A stretch of 64,000 bases of DNA from Paracoccus salipaludis (GTDB lineage: Bacteria; Pseudomonadota; Alphaproteobacteria; Rhodobacterales; Rhodobacteraceae): positions 186,001-250,000 of the forward strand of contig NZ_NSJZ01000001.1 in NCBI RefSeq assembly GCF_002287065.1, given 5' to 3'. Made by a program: the position numbers and the translations under genes. Shown in pieces: positions 18,539-26,851 of the stretch; the stretch's first letter is position 1, and each line of letters begins with the position of its first letter. The notes under the pieces were generated by a model. It did no database searches. It was not told the origin of the DNA and saw only the letters and a list, made by a program, of their open reading frames with translations.

Positions 18539-19357
18539 ATGACCTCCCCGACATCCGCCGACTATGGCGCCATGCCCGTCCGCCGCTTCGGGCGGGTCAA
18601 CTGGCTGGGGACGGCGACGCTGGCCGCGCGCGAGATCCGGCGCTTCATGACCGTCTGGCAGCAGACCGTGCTGGCGCCGCTGATGACGGCAGGGCTGTTC
18701 GTCGTGGTCTTCGTCGTGGCGCTGGGCCGCGGCCGGGGCGAGGTCATGGGCCTGCCCTTTGTCGAGTTCCTGGGCCCAGGCATCCTGATGATGACGGTGA
18801 TCCAGACCGCCTTCGCCAACAGCTCGTCCTCGCTGATCTCGTCCAAGATGCAGGGCAACATCGTGGACACGCTGATGCCGCCCCTGTCGGCGGCCGAGAT
18901 CCTGGCGGGTTACCTCGCGGGCAGCCTCGCGCGGTCGCTGCTGGTCGCGGGGGTGATCGGGATCGGGCTGGCGCTGCTGGTGGGGCATGTCGCCGTCCAT
19001 CCGCTGCTGGCGTCGGCCTTCATCGTCCTGGGGGCGCTGATGCTGGGCGGGTTGGGACTGCTGGGCGGGATCATCGCGCAGAAGTTCGACCAGATGGCGG
19101 CGCTGACGAACTTCGTCGTGACGCCCCTCTCCTTCCTGTCGGGCACCTTCTATTCGGTCCAGGCGCTGCCCGAGCCCTTCCGCACCCTGTCCCACTGGAA
19201 CCCGATCTTCTATCTGATCGACGGCGCCCGCTATGGGTTCGCCGGGGTCAGCGACGCGCCGGTCGGGCGGGGTCTGGCCGTCTGCCTGCTGACGGTTGTC
19301 GCGGTCAACGCGCTTGCCTGGTGGTGGCTGCGCAGCGGTTTCCGCATGAAGGCGTGA
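18539..19357 (+). CDS. ABC-2 type transporter permease
   Basis: A 272-aa membrane protein with six hydrophobic segments and the ABC-2 signature of export permeases (MQGNIVDTLMPPLSAAEILAG and LTNFVVTPLSFLSGTFYSVQALPE). This class exports polysaccharides, drugs or other compounds and resembles the YadH-type permeases. The ATG at 18539 follows AAGGA at 18528. No ATP-binding subunit is adjacent: divergent gcrA is on one side and argD on the other. Its ATPase must therefore be encoded elsewhere. Confidence 0.85.
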   Translation: MTSPTSADYGAMPVRRFGRVNWLGTATLAAREIRRFMTVWQQTVLAPLMTAGLFVVVFVVALGRGRGEVMGLPFVEFLGPGILMMTVIQTAFANSSSSLISSKMQGNIVDTLMPPLSAAEILAGYLAGSLARSLLVAGVIGIGLALLVGHVAVHPLLASAFIVLGALMLGGLGLLGGIIAQKFDQMAALTNFVVTPLSFLSGTFYSVQALPEPFRTLSHWNPIFYLIDGARYGFAGVSDAPVGRGLAVCLLTVVAVNALAWWWLRSGFRMKA

Positions 19358-19508
19358 CGCGGCGTTGAAGGCGGCGGCCGCGCTTGGTAACGCTGCATCC
19401 CATGACGACGACTCGCTCCGCGCTGCGACGCTGATGCGTCCCATCCTCGCCCTTCGTGGCGGGGCCTTTCCTGTTCGTCACATCCCCAACACAGCCAAGG
19501 ACCGACCC

Positions 19509-20681
19509 ATGATCGACGCCGTCCTGCCGACCTACAATCGCGCGCCCCTTGCCTTTGAACGCGGTGAGGGCGCCTGGGCCATCGCTGCGGACGGCACCCG
19601 ATACCTGGACCTGGGCGCGGGGATCGCGGTCAACGTGCTGGGCCATGCGAATCCCGAACTGGTCGCGGCCCTGACCGAGCAGGCCGGGAAGATCTGGCAC
19701 GTGTCGAACCTGTACCAGATCCCGCAGCAGCAGCGGCTGGCCGAGCTGCTGGTGGGCAGCACCTTCGCCGACACGGTGTTCGTGACGAACTCGGGCACCG
19801 AGGCGGCAGAGCTGGCGATCAAGATGGTCCGCAAGTACTGGTCCGAGAAGGGCCAGCCCGACCGCATCGAGATCCTGACCTTCGAGGGCGCCTTCCACGG
19901 GCGGTCCACCGGGGCCATCGCGGCGGCGGGGTCCGAGAAGATGACCAAGGGCTACGGTCCCCTGATGCCCGGCTTCCGCACCCTGCCCTGGGGCGATCTG
20001 GCGGCGCTGGAGGCCGCGATCTCGGACCGGACTGCCGCCGTGATGCTGGAGCCGGTGCAGGGCGAAGGCGGCATCCGCCCGATGGCCGACGAGGACCTGC
20101 GGAAGATCCGCGCGCTGTGCGACCGCACCGGGGCGCTGCTGGTGCTGGACGAGGTGCAGTGCGGCATGGGCCGGACCGGACGGCTGTTCGCGCATGAATG
20201 GGCGGGCGTGACGCCCGACATCATGATGGTCGCCAAGGGCATCGGCGGCGGCTTCCCGCTGGGCGCGGTGCTGGCGACGGCCGAGGCGGCCTCGGGGATG
20301 GGCGTGGGCAGCCATGGGTCCACCTATGGCGGCAATCCCCTGGCCTGCGCGGTCGGGACCCGCGTGATGGAGATCGTCGCGGATGACGCCTTCCTGGCCG
20401 AGGTCAACCGCAAGGGCGCGCTGTTCCGGCAGAAGCTGGAAGGGCTGGTCGCGGCCCATCCCGATGTCTTCGAGGACGTGCGCGGTGTCGGGCTGATGCT
20501 GGGCCTGCGCTGCAAGGTGGCGCCGACAGAGGTGGTGGCTGCGGCCTATGACGAGCATCTGCTGACGGTGCCCGCCGCCGACAACGTCGTGCGCCTGCTG
20601 CCGCCGCTGAACATCTCCGACGAGGAGATCACCGAGGCGGTGGCCCGGCTGGACCGTGCGGCGACGACGCTGGAGGGGTGA
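19509..20681 (+). CDS. argD: Acetylornithine aminotransferase
   Basis: A 390-aa PLP-dependent class III aminotransferase that makes N-acetylornithine in arginine synthesis. NSGTEAAELAIKMVRKYW holds the cofactor loop, LDEVQCGMGRTG the conserved Asp, and VAKGIGGGFPLGAVLA the PLP-binding Lys. The length and FHGRS motif fit ArgD. The ATG at 19509 begins MIDAVLPTYNRAPLAFERGEG. In many Rhodobacterales gcrA, argD and argF lie together; here argD is near gcrA, but argF is 6 kb away on the other strand. The gene ends in a perfect 17-bp hairpin. Confidence 0.94.
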   Translation: MIDAVLPTYNRAPLAFERGEGAWAIAADGTRYLDLGAGIAVNVLGHANPELVAALTEQAGKIWHVSNLYQIPQQQRLAELLVGSTFADTVFVTNSGTEAAELAIKMVRKYWSEKGQPDRIEILTFEGAFHGRSTGAIAAAGSEKMTKGYGPLMPGFRTLPWGDLAALEAAISDRTAAVMLEPVQGEGGIRPMADEDLRKIRALCDRTGALLVLDEVQCGMGRTGRLFAHEWAGVTPDIMMVAKGIGGGFPLGAVLATAEAASGMGVGSHGSTYGGNPLACAVGTRVMEIVADDAFLAEVNRKGALFRQKLEGLVAAHPDVFEDVRGVGLMLGLRCKVAPTEVVAAAYDEHLLTVPAADNVVRLLPPLNISDEEITEAVARLDRAATTLEG

Positions 20682-20687
20682 GGCAAA

Positions 20688-20771
20688 GGGGGCTTGCGCC
20701 CCCGTGCCATGCGTTCGGGGGCGCAAGCCCCCGCCGCCGTGCGGCTGCCCCGGGAGGTTTGGACGAAGAAG
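20688..20771 (+). repeat. Dispersed intergenic repeat (copy 6) with a perfect 17-bp hairpin
   Basis: GGGGGCTTGCGCCCCCG (20688-20704) pairs perfectly with 20716-20732. Then GCCGCCGTGCGGC and CCCCGGGAGGTTTGGACGAAGAAGA follow, the latter a diverged form of the TATTTG/GAAGAA core. It lies between convergent argD and the sugar kinase and probably stops transcription from the argD side. Confidence 0.75.
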
Positions 20772-20775
20772 ACGC

Positions 20776-21684
20776 TCAGGCGAGTTCGTGGCGCCAGGGC
20801 GGGTCGGCGCCGGGGCGTGAAACCGTCACGGCGGCGGCGCGCGCCGCGTGGCGCAGAGCGGCGGCAAGGGTCGGCTCGTCGAGGTCGTCCAGTCTGTTCA
20901 GGGCGCCTGCGCGGGAAAGCGCGTCGAGGATGCCCGCGTTGAAGGTGTCGCCTGCGCCGATGGTGTCGGCGACGGTCACTTCGGCGGCGGACGCCTCGGC
21001 ACGGTGACGGGGGGTGAAGGCCAGCGCGCCTTCCGCGCCGCTGGTCACCAGGACAAGGCGAGCGCCTCGGGACAGGAGGTCGCGGGCGATCCGCTCCCGG
21101 TCCGCCCCCGGCCAGAGCCAGGCGCAATCGTCGGCCGACAGCTTGACGATCGCGGACAGGCCGAGCAGCCGGTCGAGCCGGGCCCGGTAGGCGGCTTCGT
21201 CTGCGATGAAGAAGGGGCGCACGTTGGGGTCGAGCATGACCGGGACGCCCTGCTCCGCCGCCCGGGCCGCAAGCGTTTCCACGGTGGTCCCGCAGGGCTC
21301 GGCGACAAGGCTGATGCCGCCGATGAACAGCGCCTGCAGATCGGAGGGCAGGGGCGCCAGGTCCGTTTCGGCGAACATCCGGCCTGCCGAGCCCTCGTCG
21401 TAAAAGGAATAGCGCGCCTCTCCCCCGGCAAGGCTGACAACGGCGAGGGTGGTCGGCCGGTCCGTGCGGGGGCAGGCGGACGTGTCCACCCCGGCCCGTG
21501 CCAGCGGCCCGAGCAGCAGGTCGGAGAAGCCGTCGCGCGAGATCGGCCACAGGAAAGCGGCGCGCGCCCCCAGCCGGCCCAGCGCCACGGCGGTGTTGTA
21601 GACCGCACCGCCGGCGAGCGGCCGCAGCAGGCCGCCCGGCTGCGGGATCAGATCGATCAGTGCTTCGCCTGTGCAAAGGATCAT
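20776..21684 (-). CDS. PfkB-family carbohydrate kinase, fructokinase-like
   Basis: A 302-aa ribokinase/PfkB-family sugar kinase. The N-terminal ILCTGEALIDLIPQPGG and GGAVYNTAVALGRLGA (a variant of the usual GG...N.A) bind substrate. The C-terminal DTIGAGDTFNAGIL supplies the catalytic Asp and anion hole. The sequence is closest to fructokinases. No sugar transporter or hydrolase is adjacent, so the substrate is inferred only from family resemblance. The start at 21684 (MILCTGEALIDL) is chosen over the longer frame because the family begins there. It stands 22 bp downstream of the zinc-ribbon membrane-protein gene on the same strand. Confidence 0.87.
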   Translation of the reverse strand: MILCTGEALIDLIPQPGGLLRPLAGGAVYNTAVALGRLGARAAFLWPISRDGFSDLLLGPLARAGVDTSACPRTDRPTTLAVVSLAGGEARYSFYDEGSAGRMFAETDLAPLPSDLQALFIGGISLVAEPCGTTVETLAARAAEQGVPVMLDPNVRPFFIADEAAYRARLDRLLGLSAIVKLSADDCAWLWPGADRERIARDLLSRGARLVLVTSGAEGALAFTPRHRAEASAAEVTVADTIGAGDTFNAGILDALSRAGALNRLDDLDEPTLAAALRHAARAAAVTVSRPGADPPWRHELA

Positions 21685-21706
21685 CGGCCGGTCCCCGGTG
21701 CTGTCT

Positions 21707-23038
21707 TCAGGCGTGATAGGCTGGTGGAGCCGGCAGGGAAAGCAGCCGCGGGTCCCGGCTTCGGGGGACCGCAGCGGCCGGACCATGGGCGGAGGCGTGC
21801 AGGACGGACGGCGCAAAGGCCGGAGTTGCGGCCGAGCCGATGCGGATGTTGCCGCTGTCCGTCGCCAGCAGCAGGACCGCTGCCGCGATAAGCGCCAGGA
21901 TGACGGCCGCGGCGATCTTCCAGACCGACCAGGGACGGTCGCCCTGGACCCGGCCCGACTGGCCGTTGACGACGAATCGGTAGCTTTTTCCGTTGTACTT
22001 GTAGGCGGCCAGCCAGACCGGCAGCAGGATGTGCTTGAAGGTTTCGTTGCTGTGATCGGTGTCCATCGCCTGGATCTGCTGGACGTCGCCGCCGATGTCG
22101 CGGCGCACGTCCCTGGCGATCACGCCCGCCATCTCCTGCCGGGCAATGGCGTGGCTGTCGGCCAGCGGGACCGTGTAGCCCTCGGCCTGGAAGCCGGACA
22201 GGTAGCGCGGGTCGTAGGCCACCAGATGCGACAGGTCCCAGGGCGCCAAGGCGTCCGTGTACTGGCGCGGCAGCGAGGTCGAGGCGAGCACCAGCACGTC
22301 GTTGAAGGCGCGGGCGATGCGGCCTGCGGCGGGGCTCCAGCGGGTGCGGACGACCTGCTGGGGGACGCGCTGCATCCGGCCGTTGACCTCCTGCATGACA
22401 TAGACGGTTTCATAGTAATGGTCGCCCCGCATCCCGCGATAGGCGGTGCGGGTGTCGGCGTCGAAGGTCCAGAAGGGCGAATAGACCCCCTGCATCTGCC
22501 GCGACTTGCGGGCGTACTGCTGAAGGCCATTGGGGGCAAACCACAGACCCTTGAGCCATGCGTCCAGCGCGGCCCGCGCCTGGTCCTGCGTCAGCACGAA
22601 GGGCAGGACGCCCTGCGGCTTGATCAGCCGCGTGGTGCCGGTGTCGGTGACGACAGGGGTTGCGCAGAAGGGGCAGGTGCCGGCGTGGGTGTCGGTGCCG
22701 CGCTCGATCTTGGCGCCGCAGTTGGGGCAGGAAAGGGTGCGGACCGTTTCCGTCAGGTCGCTGCGGTCGTCGAGCCGCAGGCCCTGTTCCAGCGGAATTT
22801 CTTCAAGCTGCGGCGCCTTGTGGCCCGCATCCCACTGGATCGCGCGGCCGGTGGCGGGATCGCGCAGCAGCAGGTCCCGGTCCTCGGGCTGGCGGGCAGG
22901 GGCGCTGGCCGCCCCGGGCGAGATGCGTTGCAGGTGGCCGCAATAGGGGCAGACGAGCGCGTCCTGGCCCGGCGCGAACTGCAGGCTGCCGCCGCAGCTT
23001 TCGCAAGGGTAGCGGTGTTCGATCTGCGGTGTGGGCAT
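21707..23038 (-). CDS. Zinc-ribbon membrane protein of a TelA/SPFH-linked module
   Basis: A 443-aa protein with two N-terminal zinc ribbons (CESC...CPYC at about 13-36 and CPNC...CPFC at about 104-126), a middle domain of unknown function with LPVWLAAYKYNGKSYRFVVNGQSGRVQGDRP, and one transmembrane helix (KIAAAVILALIAAAVLLLAT, about 375-395) before a short low-complexity tail. Such proteins are often annotated as zinc-ribbon or helicase-like by ribbon similarity only; no helicase motif is present here. It is the last member of the telA-DUF2927-SPFH run, after a 115-bp gap that holds a repeat copy. Role unknown; membrane stress or metal sensing is inference from its neighbours. Confidence 0.75.
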   Translation of the reverse strand: MPTPQIEHRYPCESCGGSLQFAPGQDALVCPYCGHLQRISPGAASAPARQPEDRDLLLRDPATGRAIQWDAGHKAPQLEEIPLEQGLRLDDRSDLTETVRTLSCPNCGAKIERGTDTHAGTCPFCATPVVTDTGTTRLIKPQGVLPFVLTQDQARAALDAWLKGLWFAPNGLQQYARKSRQMQGVYSPFWTFDADTRTAYRGMRGDHYYETVYVMQEVNGRMQRVPQQVVRTRWSPAAGRIARAFNDVLVLASTSLPRQYTDALAPWDLSHLVAYDPRYLSGFQAEGYTVPLADSHAIARQEMAGVIARDVRRDIGGDVQQIQAMDTDHSNETFKHILLPVWLAAYKYNGKSYRFVVNGQSGRVQGDRPWSVWKIAAAVILALIAAAVLLLATDSGNIRIGSAATPAFAPSVLHASAHGPAAAVPRSRDPRLLSLPAPPAYHA

Positions 23039-23068
23039 CGGGCGTCCCGCCTGGTTGAGCCGTCGGTC

Positions 23069-23113
23069 CGGGGGCCAGCCCCCGGGCCCCCGGGATATTT
23101 GGGCGAAGAAGAA
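23069..23113 (+). repeat. Dispersed intergenic repeat (copy 7)
   Basis: GGGGGCCAGCCCCCGGG, then CCCCCGGGATATTTGGGCGA and AGAAGAAC. It carries both the hairpin and the core. The orientation is opposite to the flanking genes. Confidence 0.7.
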
Positions 23114-23153
23114 CGGGCAGGTGCAGGCGGGGGGCGGGCGCCTGCGCGCCGGG

Positions 23154-24290
23154 TCACCGCTGCGGCAGCGGCGGGGGCAGCATGGTGAAGAGCTGGGCGA
23201 GAGCGGGGACCTCGTCGGCTTCCTTCCAGCCGTCCTGGCCCGGGGTCCAGACCAGCGTGTCCCGGGTGAAGCGGCCCTCGTTCATCAGGCGGCCGAGGTG
23301 CGCCTTGCCATAGGGACCGCTGGGCTGCCCCTCGATCGCCACGTGCCAGACGGTTTCCGACGGGATGGGCGGGGGCGCGATCATGTTGGGCTGCGCCTGC
23401 GGAAGCTGCGGCGGTTGAGGCGACGCGGGCCCCCAGGGACCGCGCAGCATCCCGCCCGCCATGCCCATGCCGAGGGCCGCGCCCATCCCAGCGCCGATGC
23501 CCGCGCCCATCCCCCCGTCGCGGGTCGAGGCGTTCAGCATGGATTCCGCCTGGGCATAATGGCCGAAGCGGTTGAGATCGCCCACGACCCCCATCGAGGT
23601 GCGCTTGTCGAGCATCCGCTCGACCTCGTCGGGCAGGCTGATGTTCTCGATGTAGAACTCGGGGATCGCGAGGCCGTATTGGGCGACGGTGGGTTCGATG
23701 GCGGTGGCGACGATCTTGCCGAGGTCCTGGGTGTTCGCGGCCATGTCGAGGACCGGGATGCCCGACCCTGCGATCACGCGCGAGAATTCCTGCACGATCA
23801 CGTTGCGCAACTGGTAGCTGATCTCGTCCGCGGTGAATTCGCCGTCCGTGCCCACAATTTCCGACATGAAGCGGGCGGGGTCGGTCACGCGCATCGAATA
23901 GGTGCCGAAGGCGCGAAGGCGGACGGGACCGAATTCGGGGTCCCGCGCGATGATGGGGTTGCGGGTGCCCCATTTCAGGTTGTTGAAGCGCGTCGTGTTG
24001 ACGAAGTAGATTTCCGACTTGAACGGGCTGCGGAAGCCGTGATGCCAGTGCTGAAGCCGCGTCAGCACCGGCATGTTGTTCGTTTCCAGCATGTACAGGC
24101 CAGGACCGAAGACATCGGCCAGCTGGCCCTCGTGGACGAAGACGGCCGCCTGGCCTTCGCGCACGGTCAGCTTGGCGCCGTACTTGATCGCGCGGCCGCG
24201 GGTCTCATAGCGCCAGACCATCGTGTCGCGGGTGTCGTCCACCCATTCGATGACGTCGATGAACTCGCCGGTCAGGAAGTCGAGGACCAT
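23154..24290 (-). CDS. SPFH-domain protein with C-terminal GYF-like domain
   Basis: A 378-aa protein. Residues about 30-250 form an SPFH (band 7) domain of the virion-core-protein/YdjI type (FVHEGQLADVFGPGLYMLETNN, FGTYSMRVTDPARF). A Gly/Met-rich linker (about 270-295) and a Pro-rich stretch follow, then a GYF_2-like domain (about 312-370: WHVAIEGQPSGPYGKAHLGRLMNEG, VWTPGQDGW). SPFH proteins scaffold membrane microdomains, and GYF_2 domains bind partners. AAGGAGG lies 6 bp before the ATG, so the start is secure. It is 24 bp downstream of the DUF2927 gene, in the same direction as telA. Confidence 0.85.
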   Translation of the reverse strand: MVLDFLTGEFIDVIEWVDDTRDTMVWRYETRGRAIKYGAKLTVREGQAAVFVHEGQLADVFGPGLYMLETNNMPVLTRLQHWHHGFRSPFKSEIYFVNTTRFNNLKWGTRNPIIARDPEFGPVRLRAFGTYSMRVTDPARFMSEIVGTDGEFTADEISYQLRNVIVQEFSRVIAGSGIPVLDMAANTQDLGKIVATAIEPTVAQYGLAIPEFYIENISLPDEVERMLDKRTSMGVVGDLNRFGHYAQAESMLNASTRDGGMGAGIGAGMGAALGMGMAGGMLRGPWGPASPQPPQLPQAQPNMIAPPPIPSETVWHVAIEGQPSGPYGKAHLGRLMNEGRFTRDTLVWTPGQDGWKEADEVPALAQLFTMLPPPLPQR

Positions 24291-24314
24291 GGTTTCCTCC
24301 TTGAACTTGCCCCC

Positions 24315-25373
24315 TCAAGCGCCAGGGGCGGGTGCGGGTTCCGGTCCGGATGCAAGCTCGGCCGCGATGCGGGCGACGATGGGGCGGGCCTCGGCCTCGG
24401 TCATGCCGGGGCGCAGGCGGGGGTCGTAGAGCATCTTCAGCAGGCGCTCGTCATGGGCCGTGAGATAGGCGAATTCCTCGTCGTCGTTGAAGATCGAGGG
24501 GCGCGCGGTCGGGCTGTCGTTGGCAAGGCCCATGCCCTGGGCCAGTTCCTCGTGGATGCAGCTGAGGCGCAGGCGATCGGGCAGTTCCGCCCGGATCACG
24601 GCGACGGCATTGGAATAGGCCGCGCCCGCACCAGGGGAATAGGCAAAGACGGTGCAGTAGTTCTGGGGGGCCAGCCGCTCGATCGCGCCGAGGTCGGCAG
24701 GGGGAATGCCGGGGATGGCGGCGGCGAGGCGGGGGCCGATGCTGCGGCGCTCGTCCTCGTTCACGATCATGACGACGAAATTGCCGTTGTCGCCTGTCAG
24801 GCCGACGGGGTGGCCGGTCGCGCGCTGCAGGCGGTCGGCGAAATCCGCCACCAGCCCGCGGTCGCGGGTGCGGGTCGCGGGCGGGACCGAGTCGCCGAAG
24901 ATGACCGAGATGCGGACCGGGCGTTCCCATCGGCGCAGGGGCGCGGCATGGGCCTGGGGAACGAGGCGGCCGCCCTGCATGACATATTCGTCGCGCAGCG
25001 CGATCTGGATGAAATCCTCGGCCAGGCGGTCGGCGCCGGGCATTTCGCCGGAATCGGTCCGCAGCAGGCCCCGCGCCAGCAGGCTGTCCTGAACCCCGGA
25101 AAGATACTGCGCCATCATGGCGCTGGCCGGACCGGGCGCCGCGGCGGCGGTCGCCTGCGCGGCTTCGGCGCGTTCGCGGCGCAGGCGTTCCTGCAGGGTC
25201 TCGGGCCGGGGCGAGGGGGCGGGCACCACGGCGGGACGCGCGGCGGGCGCGGGCGGCGGTGCCGTGGGAGCTTGGGGCTCGGCCGAACAGGCGGCAAGCA
25301 CCAGCAGGGCCGGAATGGACAGACGCCGCCCCAGGGACGGGGCGGCGCGAAAGGCGCGGAGGCGGTCGGTCAC
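24315..25373 (-). CDS. DUF2927-family lipoprotein
   Basis: A 352-aa putative lipoprotein. The N-terminus LSIPALLVLAACS is a signal peptide with a lipobox ending at Cys (about 29). A Pro/Ala-rich spacer reaches about residue 70. The DUF2927 domain (about 100-335) carries RISVIFGDSVPP and CIHEELAQGMGLANDSP, the most conserved part of the family. The HEE arrangement recalls a zincin helix, but the second metal His is not in the usual place, so I make no protease claim. It is 31 bp after telA, and its gene order within the module suggests an envelope partner of the SPFH and TelA proteins. Confidence 0.78.
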   Translation of the reverse strand: MTDRLRAFRAAPSLGRRLSIPALLVLAACSAEPQAPTAPPPAPAARPAVVPAPSPRPETLQERLRRERAEAAQATAAAAPGPASAMMAQYLSGVQDSLLARGLLRTDSGEMPGADRLAEDFIQIALRDEYVMQGGRLVPQAHAAPLRRWERPVRISVIFGDSVPPATRTRDRGLVADFADRLQRATGHPVGLTGDNGNFVVMIVNEDERRSIGPRLAAAIPGIPPADLGAIERLAPQNYCTVFAYSPGAGAAYSNAVAVIRAELPDRLRLSCIHEELAQGMGLANDSPTARPSIFNDDEEFAYLTAHDERLLKMLYDPRLRPGMTEAEARPIVARIAAELASGPEPAPAPGA

Positions 25374-25403
25374 GGGAAAGGTCCGGTCTGGCGAAAGGGG
25401 CCC

Positions 25404-26600
25404 TCAGGCCCGGGGAGAGAGGGTGGCGGCGCCCATGCTGGTCGGGGCCTGGGCACGGGCGCGCGAGGCGGAAAGCGTCTGGCGCAGCTCGGCCTCCATC
25501 TTCTGCAGGTCCATCTCGGCCGCCGCGCGGCGGGCCTTGCCCTCGTCGGCGATGCGCAAGCTGTCCTCGATGGTGGCGATCAGTTCGGCGTTGGCGGTGC
25601 GGACCGATTCGATGTCGAAGACGCCGCGTTCCATCTCCGTGCGGATGCGGGCGTTGGCCTCGCGCAGGTTCTTGGCGTTCGAGGTCAGCAGGTCGTTGGT
25701 GAGGTCCGTGGCCTGCTTGACGGCCGCCGCCGCCTGCGACGACCGCTGGATCGTCACCGCCTGCGCAAGCTGCGTTTCCCACAGCGGCACGGTGTTCACC
25801 AGGGTCGAGCTGATCTTGGTCACCAGCGACTTGTCGTTTTCCTGCACCAGCCGGATCGAGGGCAGCGACTGCATCGTGACCTGTCGAGTCAGCTTGAGGT
25901 CATGGACCCGCCGTTCCAGGTCGTCGCGCATCGCGCGGAGGTCGCGCAGCTCCTGCGCCTCGATGATGTCGCCGTCGGTGGCCGAGCCCTGGACCTCGGC
26001 CTCCTTGGCGGGGATGACCTTGGTGTCCAGCTCGCGCAGCTTTTCCTCGCCCGCGGCGATGTACAGCGCGAGTTCGTCGTAGAAATCCAGCGTGCGTTCG
26101 TACAGCACGTCCAGCGACTTGATGTCCTTCAGCAGCGTGTGCTGATGGCTTTCAAGATCGGCCGTGATCTTGTCGATCTGGCCCTGCACCTGTTCGTAGT
26201 TGGCCACGAACTTGGCGAAGGGCGCGGCGCGGCCCATCAGCTTTTCCCACCAGCTGCGCTCGCGCCGAACGTCCAGTTCCGACACGGAAAAGCCGCGGAT
26301 GGTGGACACGATCTCGCGCAGGGAATCCCCGGCGGGGCCAATGTCCTTGTTCTTGACGTCGGCCAGCATCGCCTGGCTGATCTCCTGCAGCCCCGCCTGC
26401 GCGCGCGACCCGAAATGCACGATGGACGTGGTGTCCTTCAGGTCGATCTCGTCCATGCGCTGGCGGATCGCCTCGGCCACCGGGGTGTCGGCGCGCTCCA
26501 GCGGGACGACCTCTCCGGCCGGTTCGGGCAGCACCACCGAGGTGACGGCCTGAAGTTCCGGCAGGGCGGCCTCGGCGCGGGCCTGGGTTTCGGTGCTCAT
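25404..26600 (-). CDS. telA: TelA-family protein (toxic-anion/tellurite resistance)
   Basis: A 398-aa, mostly helical, soluble TelA-family protein with long coiled-coil stretches. Conserved segments include EKLMGRAAPFAKFVANYEQV, LYERTLDFYDELALYIAAGE and LVTKISSTLVNTVPLWETQL. TelA proteins are linked genetically to tellurite and other envelope-damaging stresses, but the mechanism is unknown. I chose the ATG at 26600, which follows AAGGGGAAG. The frame can extend 23 codons to 26669, but that part looks non-coding. It is the first gene of the four-gene module and is divergent from fabF. Confidence 0.9.
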   Translation of the reverse strand: MSTETQARAEAALPELQAVTSVVLPEPAGEVVPLERADTPVAEAIRQRMDEIDLKDTTSIVHFGSRAQAGLQEISQAMLADVKNKDIGPAGDSLREIVSTIRGFSVSELDVRRERSWWEKLMGRAAPFAKFVANYEQVQGQIDKITADLESHQHTLLKDIKSLDVLYERTLDFYDELALYIAAGEEKLRELDTKVIPAKEAEVQGSATDGDIIEAQELRDLRAMRDDLERRVHDLKLTRQVTMQSLPSIRLVQENDKSLVTKISSTLVNTVPLWETQLAQAVTIQRSSQAAAAVKQATDLTNDLLTSNAKNLREANARIRTEMERGVFDIESVRTANAELIATIEDSLRIADEGKARRAAAEMDLQKMEAELRQTLSASRARAQAPTSMGAATLSPRA

Positions 26601-26791
26601 CGTGCGCTTCCCCTTGGTCGGGCCCGGAGGATGGGCCTTTCGGTCGTCGTTGATCGTCGGCTCGGCCACGCGGCGTCAGCGCAGCATAGGCCCGATTGAT
26701 GGGCGTTCAACAAGGCACGGGGGGCAAAGTTCCGGAAAGTGCAAGCCAAACGATGTATTGGCGGAAGCGTGCCCGGCCCCCGCGGCTTGCG

Positions 26792-26820
26792 TTGCGCGGC
26801 ACAAGGGGCGCGTGTATTGA
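26792..26820 (+). promoter_or_regulatory. Candidate promoter of fabF
   Basis: TTGCGC (26792-26797) and TATTGA (26815-26820) are separated by 17 bp, 31 bp before the fabF start. This is pattern recognition only. Confidence 0.35.
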
Positions 26821-26851
26821 GCGACCGTTCAACCGTTGGGAAGGAACATCG

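Noticed and set aside
23031..26699. Plus-strand frame of 1222 codons over the TelA module
   Set aside because: It is low-complexity (Gly/Arg/His-rich), has no domain, and opposes three recognisable genes with ribosome sites.
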